Positions 10,201 through 19,303 are shown, counted from the stretch's first letter. The stretch is DNA of 64,000 nt from Halomonas sp. LR3S48 (GCF_025725665.1 NZ_CP107009.1:2356001-2420000), one strand, 5' to 3'. The notes: a model not told the origin generated them from the letters alone. A program made the numbers and translations.

Positions 10201-10232
10201 TGCAACGAGCCGCCCGGAGGCGGCTCGTTGCA
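10201..10232. terminator. Perfect 14-bp stem between convergent nudC and SCP2 genes
   Basis: TGCAACGAGCCGCC and its exact reverse complement flank a CGGA loop. It lies 6 bases after nudC and 17 bases after the end of the SCP2 gene on the other strand. There is no T-run, so termination could be weak or factor-assisted in both directions. Confidence 0.7.
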
Positions 10233-10249
10233 TGCGGCAAGTCCGTCGT

Positions 10250-10567
10250 TCAACGATTCGGGAACAGGCTAGTCAGCTTGGTCGCCAGCATCACGTTTCC
10301 GGTGGCCTTCAGCTTGCCGGTCATGAACGCCGTCATGCCATTGACTTCACCGGTCATGATGCCTTTCAGCGTATCGCTGCTCATGGAGAGCGATACGGAA
10401 GGGTCGTCATGTTCGCCTTCCTCGACCGACAGGGTGCCATCCTTGATCACAAGGTAGTGGCTGCCGTTGTCGCTGAAGTGGAACTGAAAGACATCATCCA
10501 TGCCCTGGGCAGCCTGGGGGTCGAAGCGCTCTTGCAGCTTGTCTAGTGTCGATGTCGAGGTGGACAT
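10250..10567 (-). CDS. SCP2 sterol-binding domain protein
   Basis: Small single-domain protein (105 aa) of the SCP2 lipid-carrier fold. The glycine and hydrophobic pattern FSDNGSHYLVIKDGTLSVEE, followed by the MTGKLKATGNVMLATKL helix-turn, is typical of bacterial SCP2 proteins. It probably binds a hydrophobic ligand such as an acyl chain; the physiological ligand is unknown. It stands alone between convergent nudC and divergent sohB. It is unlikely to be UbiJ, which is larger and accompanied by ubiE/ubiB. Confidence 0.85.
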   Translation of the reverse strand: MSTSTSTLDKLQERFDPQAAQGMDDVFQFHFSDNGSHYLVIKDGTLSVEEGEHDDPSVSLSMSSDTLKGIMTGEVNGMTAFMTGKLKATGNVMLATKLTSLFPNR

Positions 10568-10710
10568 GGGATGTTTCCTTCATGATTGGTCGAGTGAGTT
10601 GGAGGCCCTTCTGGTAGAGATTATTTCAAACGGTTGTTTCAATCAAGCCCGTTGTCAGTGGCGCCGTACGGGGTCACGATTGGGCGATCAACCCAAAACG
10701 GAGTGGCGAC

Positions 10711-11751
10711 GTGAATGAATGGCTGATGGACATGGGGCGTTTCGTCGTACAAATGTCGATTCTGACCCTGCTGGTCGTGGTTGCGGTCATGGTGATCGCT
10801 CGTATCAAGAGCGAGGCGGGTGAGCGCGTTCGGCTGCGGGTCGAGGAGCTGAACGCTCGTCACGAATACCGCCGGCGTCGCCTGGCCTTGGCCGCTACCG
10901 AGCCGAGCGCTCGCAAGCGCCTGGCCAAGGCCTTTCGACGCGATGACAAGAGCCGCTCCAGGGTTGGCCGCAAGCAGGCCGACGACTCCCGCTGCACGGT
11001 ATGGGTGCTGGATTTTCACGGTGACCTGAGGGCCACGGGGGCGGGGCGGTTCGCCGAGGAGATCTCCGCGGTCACGGCGGCGGCTGACGCAGGGGATGAA
11101 GTCGTGATCCGCCTGGAATCGGCAGGAGGGCTGGTGCACGCCTATGGCCTGGCGGCCGCCCAGGTCGACCGGCTGCGCGAAGCGGGGCTCAGTACCACTG
11201 TCTGCGTGGACAAGGTGGCGGCCAGCGGTGGCTACTTGATGGCTTGCGCCGCGGACCAGCTTCGTGCCGCACCGTTTGCCGTTCTGGGCTCGATCGGTGT
11301 CGTGGCTCAACTGCCCAATGTCCATCGCCTGCTCAAACGCCACGACGTTGATATCGAGCTACTCACCGCAGGTGAGTACAAGCGGACCCTGACCGTATTC
11401 GGTGAGAACACGGAAGAAGGACGCGAGAAATTCCAGTCGGACCTCGACCACATTCACGAACTGTTCAAGCGACATGTGGCCGAGCGTCGTCCAGCCCTGG
11501 ACATCGAGGCAGTGGCGACGGGCGAGGTGTGGTACGGGCACGACGCGCTCGAGAAGGGGCTGGTGGATGCCCTGGGTACCAGCGAGGCCTATCTGGTGGC
11601 GCGGATGGAGGAGGCGCGGGTCGTCCGCGTGTGCCTGGAAACTCGGCATCCGATGGGAAAACGGCTCGGCCTGGCCGTCAGGGAGGGCGTGGAAGGCGGA
11701 GTCGAGCGAGTGCTTGAACGACTCGATGCCAGCCGTTGGGAGAAGCGCTGA
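10711..11751 (+). CDS. sohB: Inner-membrane S49 protease SohB
   Basis: Signal-peptide-peptidase-like serine protease anchored in the inner membrane. One N-terminal membrane helix (VQMSILTLLVVVAVMVIA) is followed by a basic cytoplasmic stretch and the S49 domain. The Ser-Lys dyad is visible as Ser172 in VAASGGYLMA and Lys224 in AGEYKRTLT. At 346 aa it equals the usual SohB length. In E. coli, sohB suppresses loss of the periplasmic protease DegP. It is transcribed alone, and the downstream arsR-type gene converges on it. Confidence 0.93.
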   Translation: MNEWLMDMGRFVVQMSILTLLVVVAVMVIARIKSEAGERVRLRVEELNARHEYRRRRLALAATEPSARKRLAKAFRRDDKSRSRVGRKQADDSRCTVWVLDFHGDLRATGAGRFAEEISAVTAAADAGDEVVIRLESAGGLVHAYGLAAAQVDRLREAGLSTTVCVDKVAASGGYLMACAADQLRAAPFAVLGSIGVVAQLPNVHRLLKRHDVDIELLTAGEYKRTLTVFGENTEEGREKFQSDLDHIHELFKRHVAERRPALDIEAVATGEVWYGHDALEKGLVDALGTSEAYLVARMEEARVVRVCLETRHPMGKRLGLAVREGVEGGVERVLERLDASRWEKR

Positions 11752-11770
11752 GCCGGCTACCCGGACTTCG

Positions 11771-12091
11771 TCACGCTTCCTGCAGCCGCACTAGCGCCCC
11801 GATCATCTGGCGCGCCTGTTCCCCCTGTAGCGAGTAGTAGATGGTCTGCGACGCTCGGCGCGTCGAAACCAGGCCTTCGCGGCGCAGGATGGCCAAGTGC
11901 TGGGACAGTGCCGATTGACTCAAGACCAGCCGCTGGTTGAGCTCGGTCACCGATAACTCGGAGCCATCCAGCAGACACAGGATGCGTAGCCGGTTGTCAT
12001 TCGCCAGCGCCTTGAGTAGCGCGGTGGCCTGGTCGATGGCCGGATTGCCGGCCTGGAGAAGGCGGGATGCAGCGCTGTGCGAGGTGCTCAT
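11771..12091 (-). CDS. ArsR-family winged-helix transcriptional regulator
   Basis: DNA-binding repressor-type protein (106 aa). The winged helix-turn-helix covers residues 25-90 with recognition helix LSQSALSQHLAILRREGLVS, followed by the wing RRASQTIYYSL. The metal-binding ELCVCDL motif of arsenic and cadmium sensors is replaced by ELSVTEL, and the one Cys left (RILCLL) lies earlier in the chain. It is therefore unlikely to sense metal through the classical alpha-3 site. It diverges from prpE across a 294-309-base gap that holds a perfect palindrome, so control of itself or of prpE is plausible but unproven. Confidence 0.88.
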   Translation of the reverse strand: MSTSHSAASRLLQAGNPAIDQATALLKALANDNRLRILCLLDGSELSVTELNQRLVLSQSALSQHLAILRREGLVSTRRASQTIYYSLQGEQARQMIGALVRLQEA

Positions 12092-12320
12092 GATGATCTC
12101 CCCGTGTTGCTGCCCGGGCCAGGTCTGGCTACGAGCAGGCGGCTTCGGGCGGCTACCTCAGCCAACGACAGAGAGCGCAGATTACCTGTCGCAGGCAGTG
12201 CGATCTGGTAGTGCCCAGTTTTTGTCATGGCATTGCTGATTTAGTCATCATTGATAGTGACTCTGCGACTGTCAAACGAAGAATCAACTTAGCAACGTTT
12301 CGTATCGCCAAGCACCCTTA

Positions 12321-12332
12321 ATTGTCGACAAT
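12321..12332. promoter_or_regulatory. Perfect 12-bp palindrome in the arsR-type/prpE intergenic region
   Basis: ATTGTCGACAAT lies in an AT-rich stretch (12,230-12,385) about 70-80 bases before the prpE start. It is a candidate operator. The rest of the gap 12,092-12,320 shows no gene and no clear promoter boxes to my eye. Confidence 0.4.
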
Positions 12333-12400
12333 AATTCTCATAAATAAGGCTGAGGTGTATTGTTTGGGCCGAATTAGCCGATGGTATGAAGGAAATTTCG

Positions 12401-14365
12401 GTGGAAGTCTCTAAAGTGTCAACAATCCAAGTGGCGATGCCGGACAAGACGCTCATGACAACCTACAATGCCGAATTCCAACGCTCCATCGAACAACCGG
12501 AAGCCTTCTGGGCCGATCAGGCACGCCGGATCCCGTGGTTCACGCCGCCCACGACCATTCTCGAATACGACGAGCAGGGCCATGCCCGCTGGTACACCGA
12601 CGGCGAGATGAACATCTGCCATGCGGCGCTGGACCATCATGTAGCTCAGGGGCGTGGCGACCAGCCGGCCATCTATTGGGATTCGCCGGTGACAGGCGCC
12701 AAGCGCACCCTGACCTATCGCGAAATGCGCGACGAAGTGGCGCTGTTCGCCGGGGCCTTGAAGGGGCTTGGCGTGGAGAAGGGCGACCGGGTCGTCATCT
12801 ACATGCCCATGGTGCCGGAAGCCTTGGTGGCCATGTACGCCTGCGCACGACTGGGGGCGGTGCATTCCGTGGTCTTCGGCGGCTTCGCCCCGCACGAGCT
12901 TGCCGTTCGAATCGACGATGCCCGGCCGAAGGTCGTTGTCGCCGCCTCCTGTGGCATCGAGATAGACCGGGTGATCCCCTACCAGCCGAACATCGACAGA
13001 GCCATCGAGCAGAGCGAGTACAAACCCGATGCCTGCATCTATCTGCAGCGCGAACAGCAGCGTGCCGAGCTAGGCGCTCGCGACCACGATTGGTCGACGC
13101 TGATGCAGAACGCAACGCCAGCCGATTGCGTGCCGGTCAAGGGCAGCGATCCGCTATACGTGCTGTATACCTCCGGCACTACCGGCAAACCCAAGGGCGT
13201 CGTTCGTGATACCGCGGGCTACGCGGTGGCGCTGCACTACTCGATGGAAACCATCTACGACGTGGCACCGGGCGACGTATTCTTCTCCGCCTCGGACGTG
13301 GGCTGGGTAGTCGGCCACTCCTATATCGTCTACGCACCGCTGCTGCGTGGTTGTACCAGCGTGGTGTACGAGGGCAAGCCGGTCAAAACGCCGGATGCCG
13401 GCGCCTTCTGGCGTTTGATTAGCCAGTACCGGGTCAAGAGCTTCTTCACCGCACCGACGGCCTTCCGTGCGATCAAGAAGGAGGACCCCGACGGCAAGCT
13501 GCTGCAGCAATACGACATTTCCTGTCTGAAGGCGCTGTATCTGGCCGGCGAGCGCCTCGACCCGCCGACGTTCCATTGGCTCGACGATCTGCTCGAGGTG
13601 CCGGTGATCGATCACTGGTGGCAGACCGAGACCGGCTGGCCGATCGCCGCCAACCTGCAGGGGCTCGAGGCGATGCCCACCAAGGCCGGCAGCGCTACCG
13701 TGCCGGTGCCCGGCTTCAACGTGCAGGTTCTCGATCGCGAGGGCGAGCAGGCCGGGCCGATGGAGCAGGGCAGCGTGGTCATCAAGCAGCCCCTTCCACC
13801 GGGTTGCCTGGTGGGAATATGGGGCGATCCGAAACGCTTTCACAGCGCCTACATGGCGGCTTTCCCCGGCTACTACCTGACCGGCGATGGCGGCTACTTC
13901 GACGAGGATGGCTATCTGTTCATCATGGGTCGTACCGATGATGTCATCAACGTGGCGGGTCACCGACTCTCGACCGGAGAGATGGAAGAGGTAGTCGGCG
14001 CGCACAAGGCAGTGGCCGAGTGCGCCGTCATCGGCATCCACGATGCGCTCAAGGGGCAGGTCCCTGTCGGCCTGGTGATACCCAAGGATGGCTTCGACGG
14101 CGACGAGGTCACGCTCGAGAACGAATTGATCGCCCTGGTACGCGAGAAGATCGGTCCGGTTGCCTGTTTCAAGCAGGTGCTGGTGGTCAATCGGTTGCCC
14201 AAGACCCGCTCCGGCAAGATCCTGCGCAAGCTGCTGCGCAATATCGCCGACGGCAAGGAGTACGGCGTACCCTCGACCATCGATGATCCGGCCAGCTTGC
14301 AGGATGTGCATGAAGCCATGAAGGAGCGTGACGTCGGCTCCGCACAGGAGGCCCGCCAGGTCTGA
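12401..14365 (+). CDS. prpE: Propionyl-CoA synthetase (acyl-CoA synthetase, AMP-forming)
   Basis: Activates propionate (probably also acetate or butyrate less well) to the CoA thioester through an acyl-adenylate. The AMP-binding P-loop is YTSGTTGKPKGVV. Other motifs are WWQTETGWPIA, YLTGDGGYFDEDGYLFIMGR and the acyl-lysine motif PKTRSGKILRK near the C-terminus, where PrpE/Acs enzymes are controlled by lysine acetylation. A GTG at 12401 has AAGGA 7 bases upstream, giving 654 aa; family members usually begin nearer the ATG at 12455, so the start is uncertain, and 12386 is also open. No prpBCD genes are nearby. A Pat-type acetyltransferase is encoded at 49.4 kb. Confidence 0.9.
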   Translation: MEVSKVSTIQVAMPDKTLMTTYNAEFQRSIEQPEAFWADQARRIPWFTPPTTILEYDEQGHARWYTDGEMNICHAALDHHVAQGRGDQPAIYWDSPVTGAKRTLTYREMRDEVALFAGALKGLGVEKGDRVVIYMPMVPEALVAMYACARLGAVHSVVFGGFAPHELAVRIDDARPKVVVAASCGIEIDRVIPYQPNIDRAIEQSEYKPDACIYLQREQQRAELGARDHDWSTLMQNATPADCVPVKGSDPLYVLYTSGTTGKPKGVVRDTAGYAVALHYSMETIYDVAPGDVFFSASDVGWVVGHSYIVYAPLLRGCTSVVYEGKPVKTPDAGAFWRLISQYRVKSFFTAPTAFRAIKKEDPDGKLLQQYDISCLKALYLAGERLDPPTFHWLDDLLEVPVIDHWWQTETGWPIAANLQGLEAMPTKAGSATVPVPGFNVQVLDREGEQAGPMEQGSVVIKQPLPPGCLVGIWGDPKRFHSAYMAAFPGYYLTGDGGYFDEDGYLFIMGRTDDVINVAGHRLSTGEMEEVVGAHKAVAECAVIGIHDALKGQVPVGLVIPKDGFDGDEVTLENELIALVREKIGPVACFKQVLVVNRLPKTRSGKILRKLLRNIADGKEYGVPSTIDDPASLQDVHEAMKERDVGSAQEARQV

Positions 14366-14390
14366 GCCAGGCCGACTCGGAAACTTGCAA

Positions 14391-14412
14391 CGCGCCGCCT
14401 CCTGGCGGCGCG
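14391..14412 (+). terminator. Hairpin after prpE
   Basis: CGCGCCGCC and its exact complement flank a TCCT loop 26 bases after the prpE stop. There is no strong T-tract. It probably ends the prpE transcript before the yhhQ promoter. Confidence 0.6.
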
Positions 14413-14437
14413 CTTCGTTGATGCCGGCAATCACACA

Positions 14438-14467
14438 TTGGCCTGTACCATCGGTGCCGCGTATAAT
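14438..14467 (+). promoter_or_regulatory. Promoter of yhhQ
   Basis: A -35-like TTGGCC at 14438-14443, an 18-base spacer and a consensus TATAAT at 14462-14467. Transcription would start near 14474, leaving about 98 bases of leader before the yhhQ ATG. Confidence 0.7.
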
Positions 14468-14506
14468 CGCCGCCTCATTCCGGTAACCGATTCTGTCGGG
14501 CGCCGG

Positions 14507-14564
14507 CGAGGGTTCCCTCACCCCTCGTCTGTCGACATGGCCACACCAAGGCCGCCAAAAAGGA
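14507..14564 (+). promoter_or_regulatory. Structured yhhQ leader, possible preQ1-type element
   Basis: The leader folds CGAGG (14507-14511) with CCTCG (14523-14527) around an 11-base loop GTTCCCTCACC. An A-rich segment AAAAAGGA (14557-14564) includes the ribosome site of yhhQ, and its GGA can pair with UCC of the loop. This resembles the pseudoknot logic of preQ1-I riboswitches, but 29 bases separate the stem from the A-rich tail, unlike the known class. Treat it as a candidate only. Confidence 0.3.
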
Positions 14565-14571
14565 TTCGCTC

Positions 14572-15243
14572 ATGTTCGTCTTGTCGGAAGCGCAGCAGCG
14601 CCGCTGCCTGTTGCTGTTGGTGTCATTTCATATCCTGGTGATCGCCGCCAGCAACTATCTCGTGCAGCTGCCTTTTACCCTGTTCGGTTTTCACACCACC
14701 TGGGGAGCGTTCAGCTTTCCCTTCATCTTCCTGGCAACCGACCTCACGGTCAGGCTGTTCGGCAAAGGGCCGGCCCGGGCCATCATCATGCGGGTCATGC
14801 TTCCAGCACTGGTCATCTCCTATGTCGTCTCGGTCATCTTTCCGCGCGGTAGTTTCGTCGGACTCGAAGCGCTGGGAGAGGGGAACCTGTTCGTGGCTCG
14901 TATCGCGCTGGCGAGTTTCATGGCCTATGTGTTGGGCCAGTTGCTCGACGTCCAGGTCTTCGACCGCCTGCGCGATTTGCGGGCCTGGTGGATAGCGCCT
15001 GCGGTTTCCACCGTACTGGGCAACCTTGCCGATACCGCGGCGTTCTTCGCCATGGCATTCCATCGTAGTCCCGATCCCTTCATGGCGGCGAACTGGGTCG
15101 AGATCGCAACGGTGGACTACGTGATCAAGCTCGCCATCAGCCTGTTGTTCTTCCTGCCGCTCTATGGCGTGTTGCTGGCCTGGCTGAGCCGCAGGCTGGT
15201 GGAGTTCACCGGACAGCAGGACCTGGCTCCACAACGTTCCTGA
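14572..15243 (+). CDS. yhhQ: Queuosine precursor transporter YhhQ
   Basis: Inner-membrane importer (223 aa) of the Vut_1/YhhQ family, which takes up 7-cyano-7-deazaguanine and related queuosine precursors for tRNA modification. Six or so membrane segments alternate with short loops. The family signatures FSFPFIFLATDLTVRLFGK and SNYLVQLPFTLFG are evident, and LGNLADTAAFFAMAF is the conserved later helix. AGGA lies 7 bases before the ATG, inside the structured leader. Length matches the family. Confidence 0.92.
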   Translation: MFVLSEAQQRRCLLLLVSFHILVIAASNYLVQLPFTLFGFHTTWGAFSFPFIFLATDLTVRLFGKGPARAIIMRVMLPALVISYVVSVIFPRGSFVGLEALGEGNLFVARIALASFMAYVLGQLLDVQVFDRLRDLRAWWIAPAVSTVLGNLADTAAFFAMAFHRSPDPFMAANWVEIATVDYVIKLAISLLFFLPLYGVLLAWLSRRLVEFTGQQDLAPQRS

Positions 15244-15280
15244 TCGGCAGGCATCGTCAAGCCAACCAAGGGGGAGAAGC

Positions 15281-16063
15281 ATGAGCGTCGAACTCAACTA
15301 TCACGACACCGGTGGAGATGGCACGCCTCTCATCGTGATCCATGGCCTGCTGGGCAGCGCCGACAACTGGCGCTCTCATGTCAAGCAGTGGCAGGCGCAG
15401 CGACGTGTAGTAGCGGTCGACCTGCGCAACCACGGTCGCTCGCCGCACGCCGAAGGCATGAGTTACCGCGAGATGGCCGAAGACCTGCTGGCACTCATGG
15501 ATCGCCTGCATATCGAGAAGGCGCACCTGCTCGGCCATTCCATGGGTGGCAAGGTCGTCATCAGCCTGGCGCGACTGACGCCAGAGAGGGTGGTATCGCT
15601 GATCGTGGCGGATATTGCGCCACAGGCCTATGGGCATGGCCATGACGCCGTATTCGCCGGGCTCAGGCATCTCCAGCGTGGCAACCCCACCAACCGGCGC
15701 GAAGCCGATGAGCTGCTGGCCGAGCATGTCGAGGAGCGTGCCACCCGGCTGTTTCTGGCCACCAACCTGGAGCGAGGGGAAGATGGCGGCCTCGGGCTGC
15801 GAATCGGCCTCGACCAGATCGAAGCCGGCTACCGCAACATCATGCAGGGGCCGGCCGGAGAGGGAGCCTTCGAAGGACCGGTGCTGGTGCTGCGGGGAGG
15901 GAAGTCGAACTACGTTCCGGATTCGGCCTTGCCGAACTTGCGTGAAGTGCTTCCCAACTCACGCTTGGTCACTCTCGAAGAGGCCGGCCACTGGCTGCAT
16001 GCCGAGCAACCCGAGGCCTTCCAGTCAGCGGTCAACGATTTTCTGGATTCGCTGGCTACCTGA
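15281..16063 (+). CDS. ybfF: Alpha/beta-hydrolase, YbfF-type esterase
   Basis: Cytosolic serine esterase (260 aa). The nucleophile elbow is LLGHSMGGKVV with Ser in GHSMG near residue 90. The oxyanion region is VIHGLLGSADNWRSH, and the catalytic His is in EEAGHWLHAEQPEAF near the C-terminus. YbfF-type enzymes hydrolyse short acyl and thioester model substrates; the natural substrate is unknown. GGGGAG precedes the ATG by about 7 bases. It follows yhhQ by 37 bases and may share its transcript. Confidence 0.87.
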   Translation: MSVELNYHDTGGDGTPLIVIHGLLGSADNWRSHVKQWQAQRRVVAVDLRNHGRSPHAEGMSYREMAEDLLALMDRLHIEKAHLLGHSMGGKVVISLARLTPERVVSLIVADIAPQAYGHGHDAVFAGLRHLQRGNPTNRREADELLAEHVEERATRLFLATNLERGEDGGLGLRIGLDQIEAGYRNIMQGPAGEGAFEGPVLVLRGGKSNYVPDSALPNLREVLPNSRLVTLEEAGHWLHAEQPEAFQSAVNDFLDSLAT

Positions 16064-16069
16064 GGAGTG

Positions 16070-17350
16070 TCAGGGAGCGGCCGTCCCGAGATCGATGGCG
16101 AGCCGCTCCAGCGGCGTAGCAGCCTCGACCGCGCCTGCATCGAGGAGGAATTGCTCGAAGCGCAGGTAGCGCCCCCGATCCACGGCTGCCGGCTGCAGTG
16201 CCAGGCGAGGGAAGATATCATCCCAGGCGTCTCGGCTGCTGTGGTCGGCGAGTGCGGGCTCAGCCCTCTCCAGCAGTTGCCAGGCCTCCTGCGGGTGATT
16301 GACGATCCATAGTGTGGCCTCTTCGAGAGCCGATATCAGCCGCCGCACGGCATCGCGCTTGCCATTGAGCTGGTCCCGATTGGCCATCATGATCAAGCCA
16401 TCGTATGCGGGAAGCCCGTACGCCTCGCTTGGCAAGATTCGTGTCATTACCCCCTCATCGGCCAGTTGCCGTGGGAGCAGATAGCGATGATGCACCAGCA
16501 CCCCATCGATACGCTGCCCTCGCATGGCATCAAGGACCGAGTAGCCGACGTCCTCGAGCTCCACCAGCTCCAGACCACTGGCCACGCCCAGCAGCTCCTT
16601 GAGCATGCCTGCCAGCAGCGCATCGCGCCCGTCGACACCGATAAAACCGATATGCAGCCCCTCGAGCGCAATCTCGCGCCTCTCGTTCTCGAGGCTATCG
16701 CTCAACACCAGACCTGAAACGGGGGCCGCGACCAGGGTGGCCACGCGTACCAGAGGCAGCCCCTTGTCAGCCAACAAGTGCAGTTGGGGTTGCCGCCCCA
16801 GCGCCAAGTCGGTACGGCCTGCCGCCAGCAGCTTGGCAGGCACGCTGGGGTCCGCTGGCACGACCAACGCCACATCCAGTCCGCGACGAGCGAACATCCC
16901 TTTTTCACGCGCCACCAGCAGGGAGGCATGCTGGGGATTGAGATACCAGTCCAGGGTGACGGTCAGGCGGGTCGTGGGCGGCGGTACGATGGGATCGGCA
17001 GGCTCGCTGACCACCGTGGGCACATCCAGCGCCGGCCCGGTTAAACGCTCCGGCTCGGTGAGCCGCCGCTCATGCGGTTCGATCGACGGTCGGCGCTCGC
17101 GGCGCCCAGAGTCCTCGATCGACGGCGGCACCTCTATCACCGGCGTGGCTTCGCTTGGCGCCAAGGCCTCGGTATCCCGCAGCAGCAAGGAGGGTACCTT
17201 GACGATGGTATCGAGCCGCAGCGGGGGAGCGGGAAGCGGCACGGCTTCCCTGTCGGCTTCAGCAGGAAGCTGCGGTGAAAACGGCGTGAGGAGAATGACG
17301 ATCGTTCCAGCCAGGGCGCGAGCCATGCGGCTACGGTGGGGCTTGGCCAT
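16070..17350 (-). CDS. NMT1/THI5-type ABC substrate-binding protein, orphan
   Basis: Predicted exported solute-binding protein (426 aa). The start at 17350 gives MAKPHRSRMARALAGTIVIL, a signal-peptide-like opening, with GGAGA about 9 bases upstream. Residues about 30-130 form a proline- and charge-rich linker. The NMT1-like domain follows: TVTLDWYLNPQHASLLVARE, KGMFARRGLDVALVVP and GRTDLALGRQPQLHLL match ThiY/SsuA-type binding proteins, which carry pyrimidine precursors or sulfonates. No permease or ATPase gene is adjacent, so its partner is elsewhere or it acts otherwise. The long linker is unusual for this family. Confidence 0.75.
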   Translation of the reverse strand: MAKPHRSRMARALAGTIVILLTPFSPQLPAEADREAVPLPAPPLRLDTIVKVPSLLLRDTEALAPSEATPVIEVPPSIEDSGRRERRPSIEPHERRLTEPERLTGPALDVPTVVSEPADPIVPPPTTRLTVTLDWYLNPQHASLLVAREKGMFARRGLDVALVVPADPSVPAKLLAAGRTDLALGRQPQLHLLADKGLPLVRVATLVAAPVSGLVLSDSLENERREIALEGLHIGFIGVDGRDALLAGMLKELLGVASGLELVELEDVGYSVLDAMRGQRIDGVLVHHRYLLPRQLADEGVMTRILPSEAYGLPAYDGLIMMANRDQLNGKRDAVRRLISALEEATLWIVNHPQEAWQLLERAEPALADHSSRDAWDDIFPRLALQPAAVDRGRYLRFEQFLLDAGAVEAATPLERLAIDLGTAAP

Positions 17351-17491
17351 GGATGGAAATCTCCGGGAAATACGTAAACATCGGTAAGCGGCCAGTCTAT
17401 CGTTGTCGTGCCTGTCATGGCTAGCCGAGGCGCAGCCTGCTCGCCATTGGCTCCCGTGGCATAATGGAGCCATTCCAGCTCGAGGTCATGC

Positions 17492-19198
17492 ATGGACACC
17501 ATCAATACCCTTTTTCTGCTTTCCGGTTTTCTGATTGCCCTCAGTGTCGTGGCCAGCCGCATCTCTTCCATGGTGGGGCTGCCGTTGCTGCTGATCTTCC
17601 TGGGCCTGGGAATGCTGGCAGGTGAAGAGGGCATATTGGGCATCCAGTTCAACGACTACTCGCTGGCGTTTCTGATCGGCCACCTTGCGCTGGCCATGAT
17701 TCTTCTCGATGGCGGCCTGCGGACCCGGCTCAAGACCTTTCGCGTCGGCTTCAAGCCCGCATTGTCACTGGCCACGCTGGGCGTATTCGTCACCAGCGGC
17801 GTGGTGGGGCTGTTCGCCATGTGGGTCTTTGACCTTACCCTGGTGCAAGGGCTGTTGGTGGGCGCCATTGTCGGCTCGACGGATGCGGCGGCGGTATTCT
17901 CCATGCTCAGCGGGCGTGGCGTACACCTCAACGAGCGCGTGAGCGCGACGCTCGAGATCGAATCCGGCACCAACGATCCGATGGCCATCTTCCTGACCTT
18001 GCTGCTGGTCGAGCTGCTGGTGGGAGATATTCGAGGCCCGTTCGAGTTAGTGATGTTCATGGTGCTGCAATTCGGCCTCGCCACACTCATCGGCCTGGGC
18101 GGCGGCTGGTTGAGCGCCAAGCTGTTGCGCTGGCTCGACCTCGCGCCCGGGCTCTATTCGCTGTTGGCCCTGGGCCTGGGCTTCTGCGTTTTCGGTGCCA
18201 CCAGCTTCCTTGGAGGAAGCGGCTTCCTGGCGATCTACCTGACCGGGCTGATGATCGGCAACCAACCGGGCCGGCACCTCAACTTCATTCTCCCCGTCCA
18301 TGATGGCCTGGCCTGGCTGAGCCAGATCGGCCTGTTCCTGATTCTGGGCCTGTTGGTCAACCCCTCGGGCCTGTTTGAATTCGCCCTGCCGGCCTCGCTG
18401 GTCGCACTAGTCCTTATCTTCGTCGCACGACCCCTGGCGGTACTGATCACCGTTAAACCCTTCTTCCGCTTCCGCTGGCGGGAGATAGGCTTCATTTCCT
18501 GGGTGGGGTTACGGGGGGCGGTTCCCATCGTACTCGCGATCTTTCCCGTCATTGGCGGGGTGGAGAATGCCGCGCTCTATTTCAATGTCGCCTTTGCCGT
18601 AGTGCTGCTGTCCCTGCTGATTCAGGGCGGCACCTTGCCTCTGATGGCACGCTGGACGAAGGTGGAAATCCCCATGGGGGTCACCCCGGATCATCGGGGG
18701 CCACTGGGGATCCTGCCGGAAAACGATTACGAGATGTTCGTCTACAAGGTGGATAACCAGGACCTCGAAGATGTTCCCATCCGCCTGCTGCGCTTTCCCT
18801 CCGGCGCGGTGATTTCGGCACTCTTCCGCGAACATGCCATGCTGCACCCCAAGGGCAGCACCCGACTCAAGCCGGGGGACGTTCTTTGCGTCATCGGCCG
18901 CAGCGAAGACGTGCCGGCACTCAATCGGCTATTCAGTGGCGATTCCAAGCTCAAGCGCGAACGCGCCTTCTTCGGCACCTTCACTTTCGATGGCGATGCC
19001 TTGATGAAGGATATTGCCAATGTCTATGGCCTCACGCTCAGCCCGGGCGAGAGCGAAATGACGCTGGCCGATTTCGTCTCGCTGCGTGTTGGTGGCCATC
19101 CGGTGGTCGGCGATGACGTCGACTGGCACGGCATTCATTGGGTCGTCAGCGAAATGGACGGCAATCGTGTCACCCGGGTCGGCTTGCGCCTTTACTGA
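17492..19198 (+). CDS. cvrA: K+/H+ antiporter NhaP2/CvrA type with TrkA_C domain
   Basis: Inner-membrane CPA1-family cation/proton antiporter (568 aa). About 12 helices lie in the first 390 residues. GAIVGSTDAAAVFSML and IESGTNDPMAIF carry the conserved Asp and Asn-Asp transport residues. The cytoplasmic part, residues 400-568, contains a TrkA_C-type ligand domain (DVPIRLLRFPSGAVISALFR to GDVLCVIGRSED) and a CorC_HlyC-like tail. Proteins of this shape export K+ or Na+ and protect against ionic stress. It is divergent from the NMT1-type gene with 141 bases between them. Confidence 0.9.
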   Translation: MDTINTLFLLSGFLIALSVVASRISSMVGLPLLLIFLGLGMLAGEEGILGIQFNDYSLAFLIGHLALAMILLDGGLRTRLKTFRVGFKPALSLATLGVFVTSGVVGLFAMWVFDLTLVQGLLVGAIVGSTDAAAVFSMLSGRGVHLNERVSATLEIESGTNDPMAIFLTLLLVELLVGDIRGPFELVMFMVLQFGLATLIGLGGGWLSAKLLRWLDLAPGLYSLLALGLGFCVFGATSFLGGSGFLAIYLTGLMIGNQPGRHLNFILPVHDGLAWLSQIGLFLILGLLVNPSGLFEFALPASLVALVLIFVARPLAVLITVKPFFRFRWREIGFISWVGLRGAVPIVLAIFPVIGGVENAALYFNVAFAVVLLSLLIQGGTLPLMARWTKVEIPMGVTPDHRGPLGILPENDYEMFVYKVDNQDLEDVPIRLLRFPSGAVISALFREHAMLHPKGSTRLKPGDVLCVIGRSEDVPALNRLFSGDSKLKRERAFFGTFTFDGDALMKDIANVYGLTLSPGESEMTLADFVSLRVGGHPVVGDDVDWHGIHWVVSEMDGNRVTRVGLRLY

Positions 19199-19303
19199 TG
19201 AGCAGCCGCCTCGCTTGTCATCTTCATGGGTGACCACTATCTTCGTCGATACCACCACGCTCCAGCAGGAGCAGGTCTCACAACGACAAGGGAGTGTCTC
19301 GAT

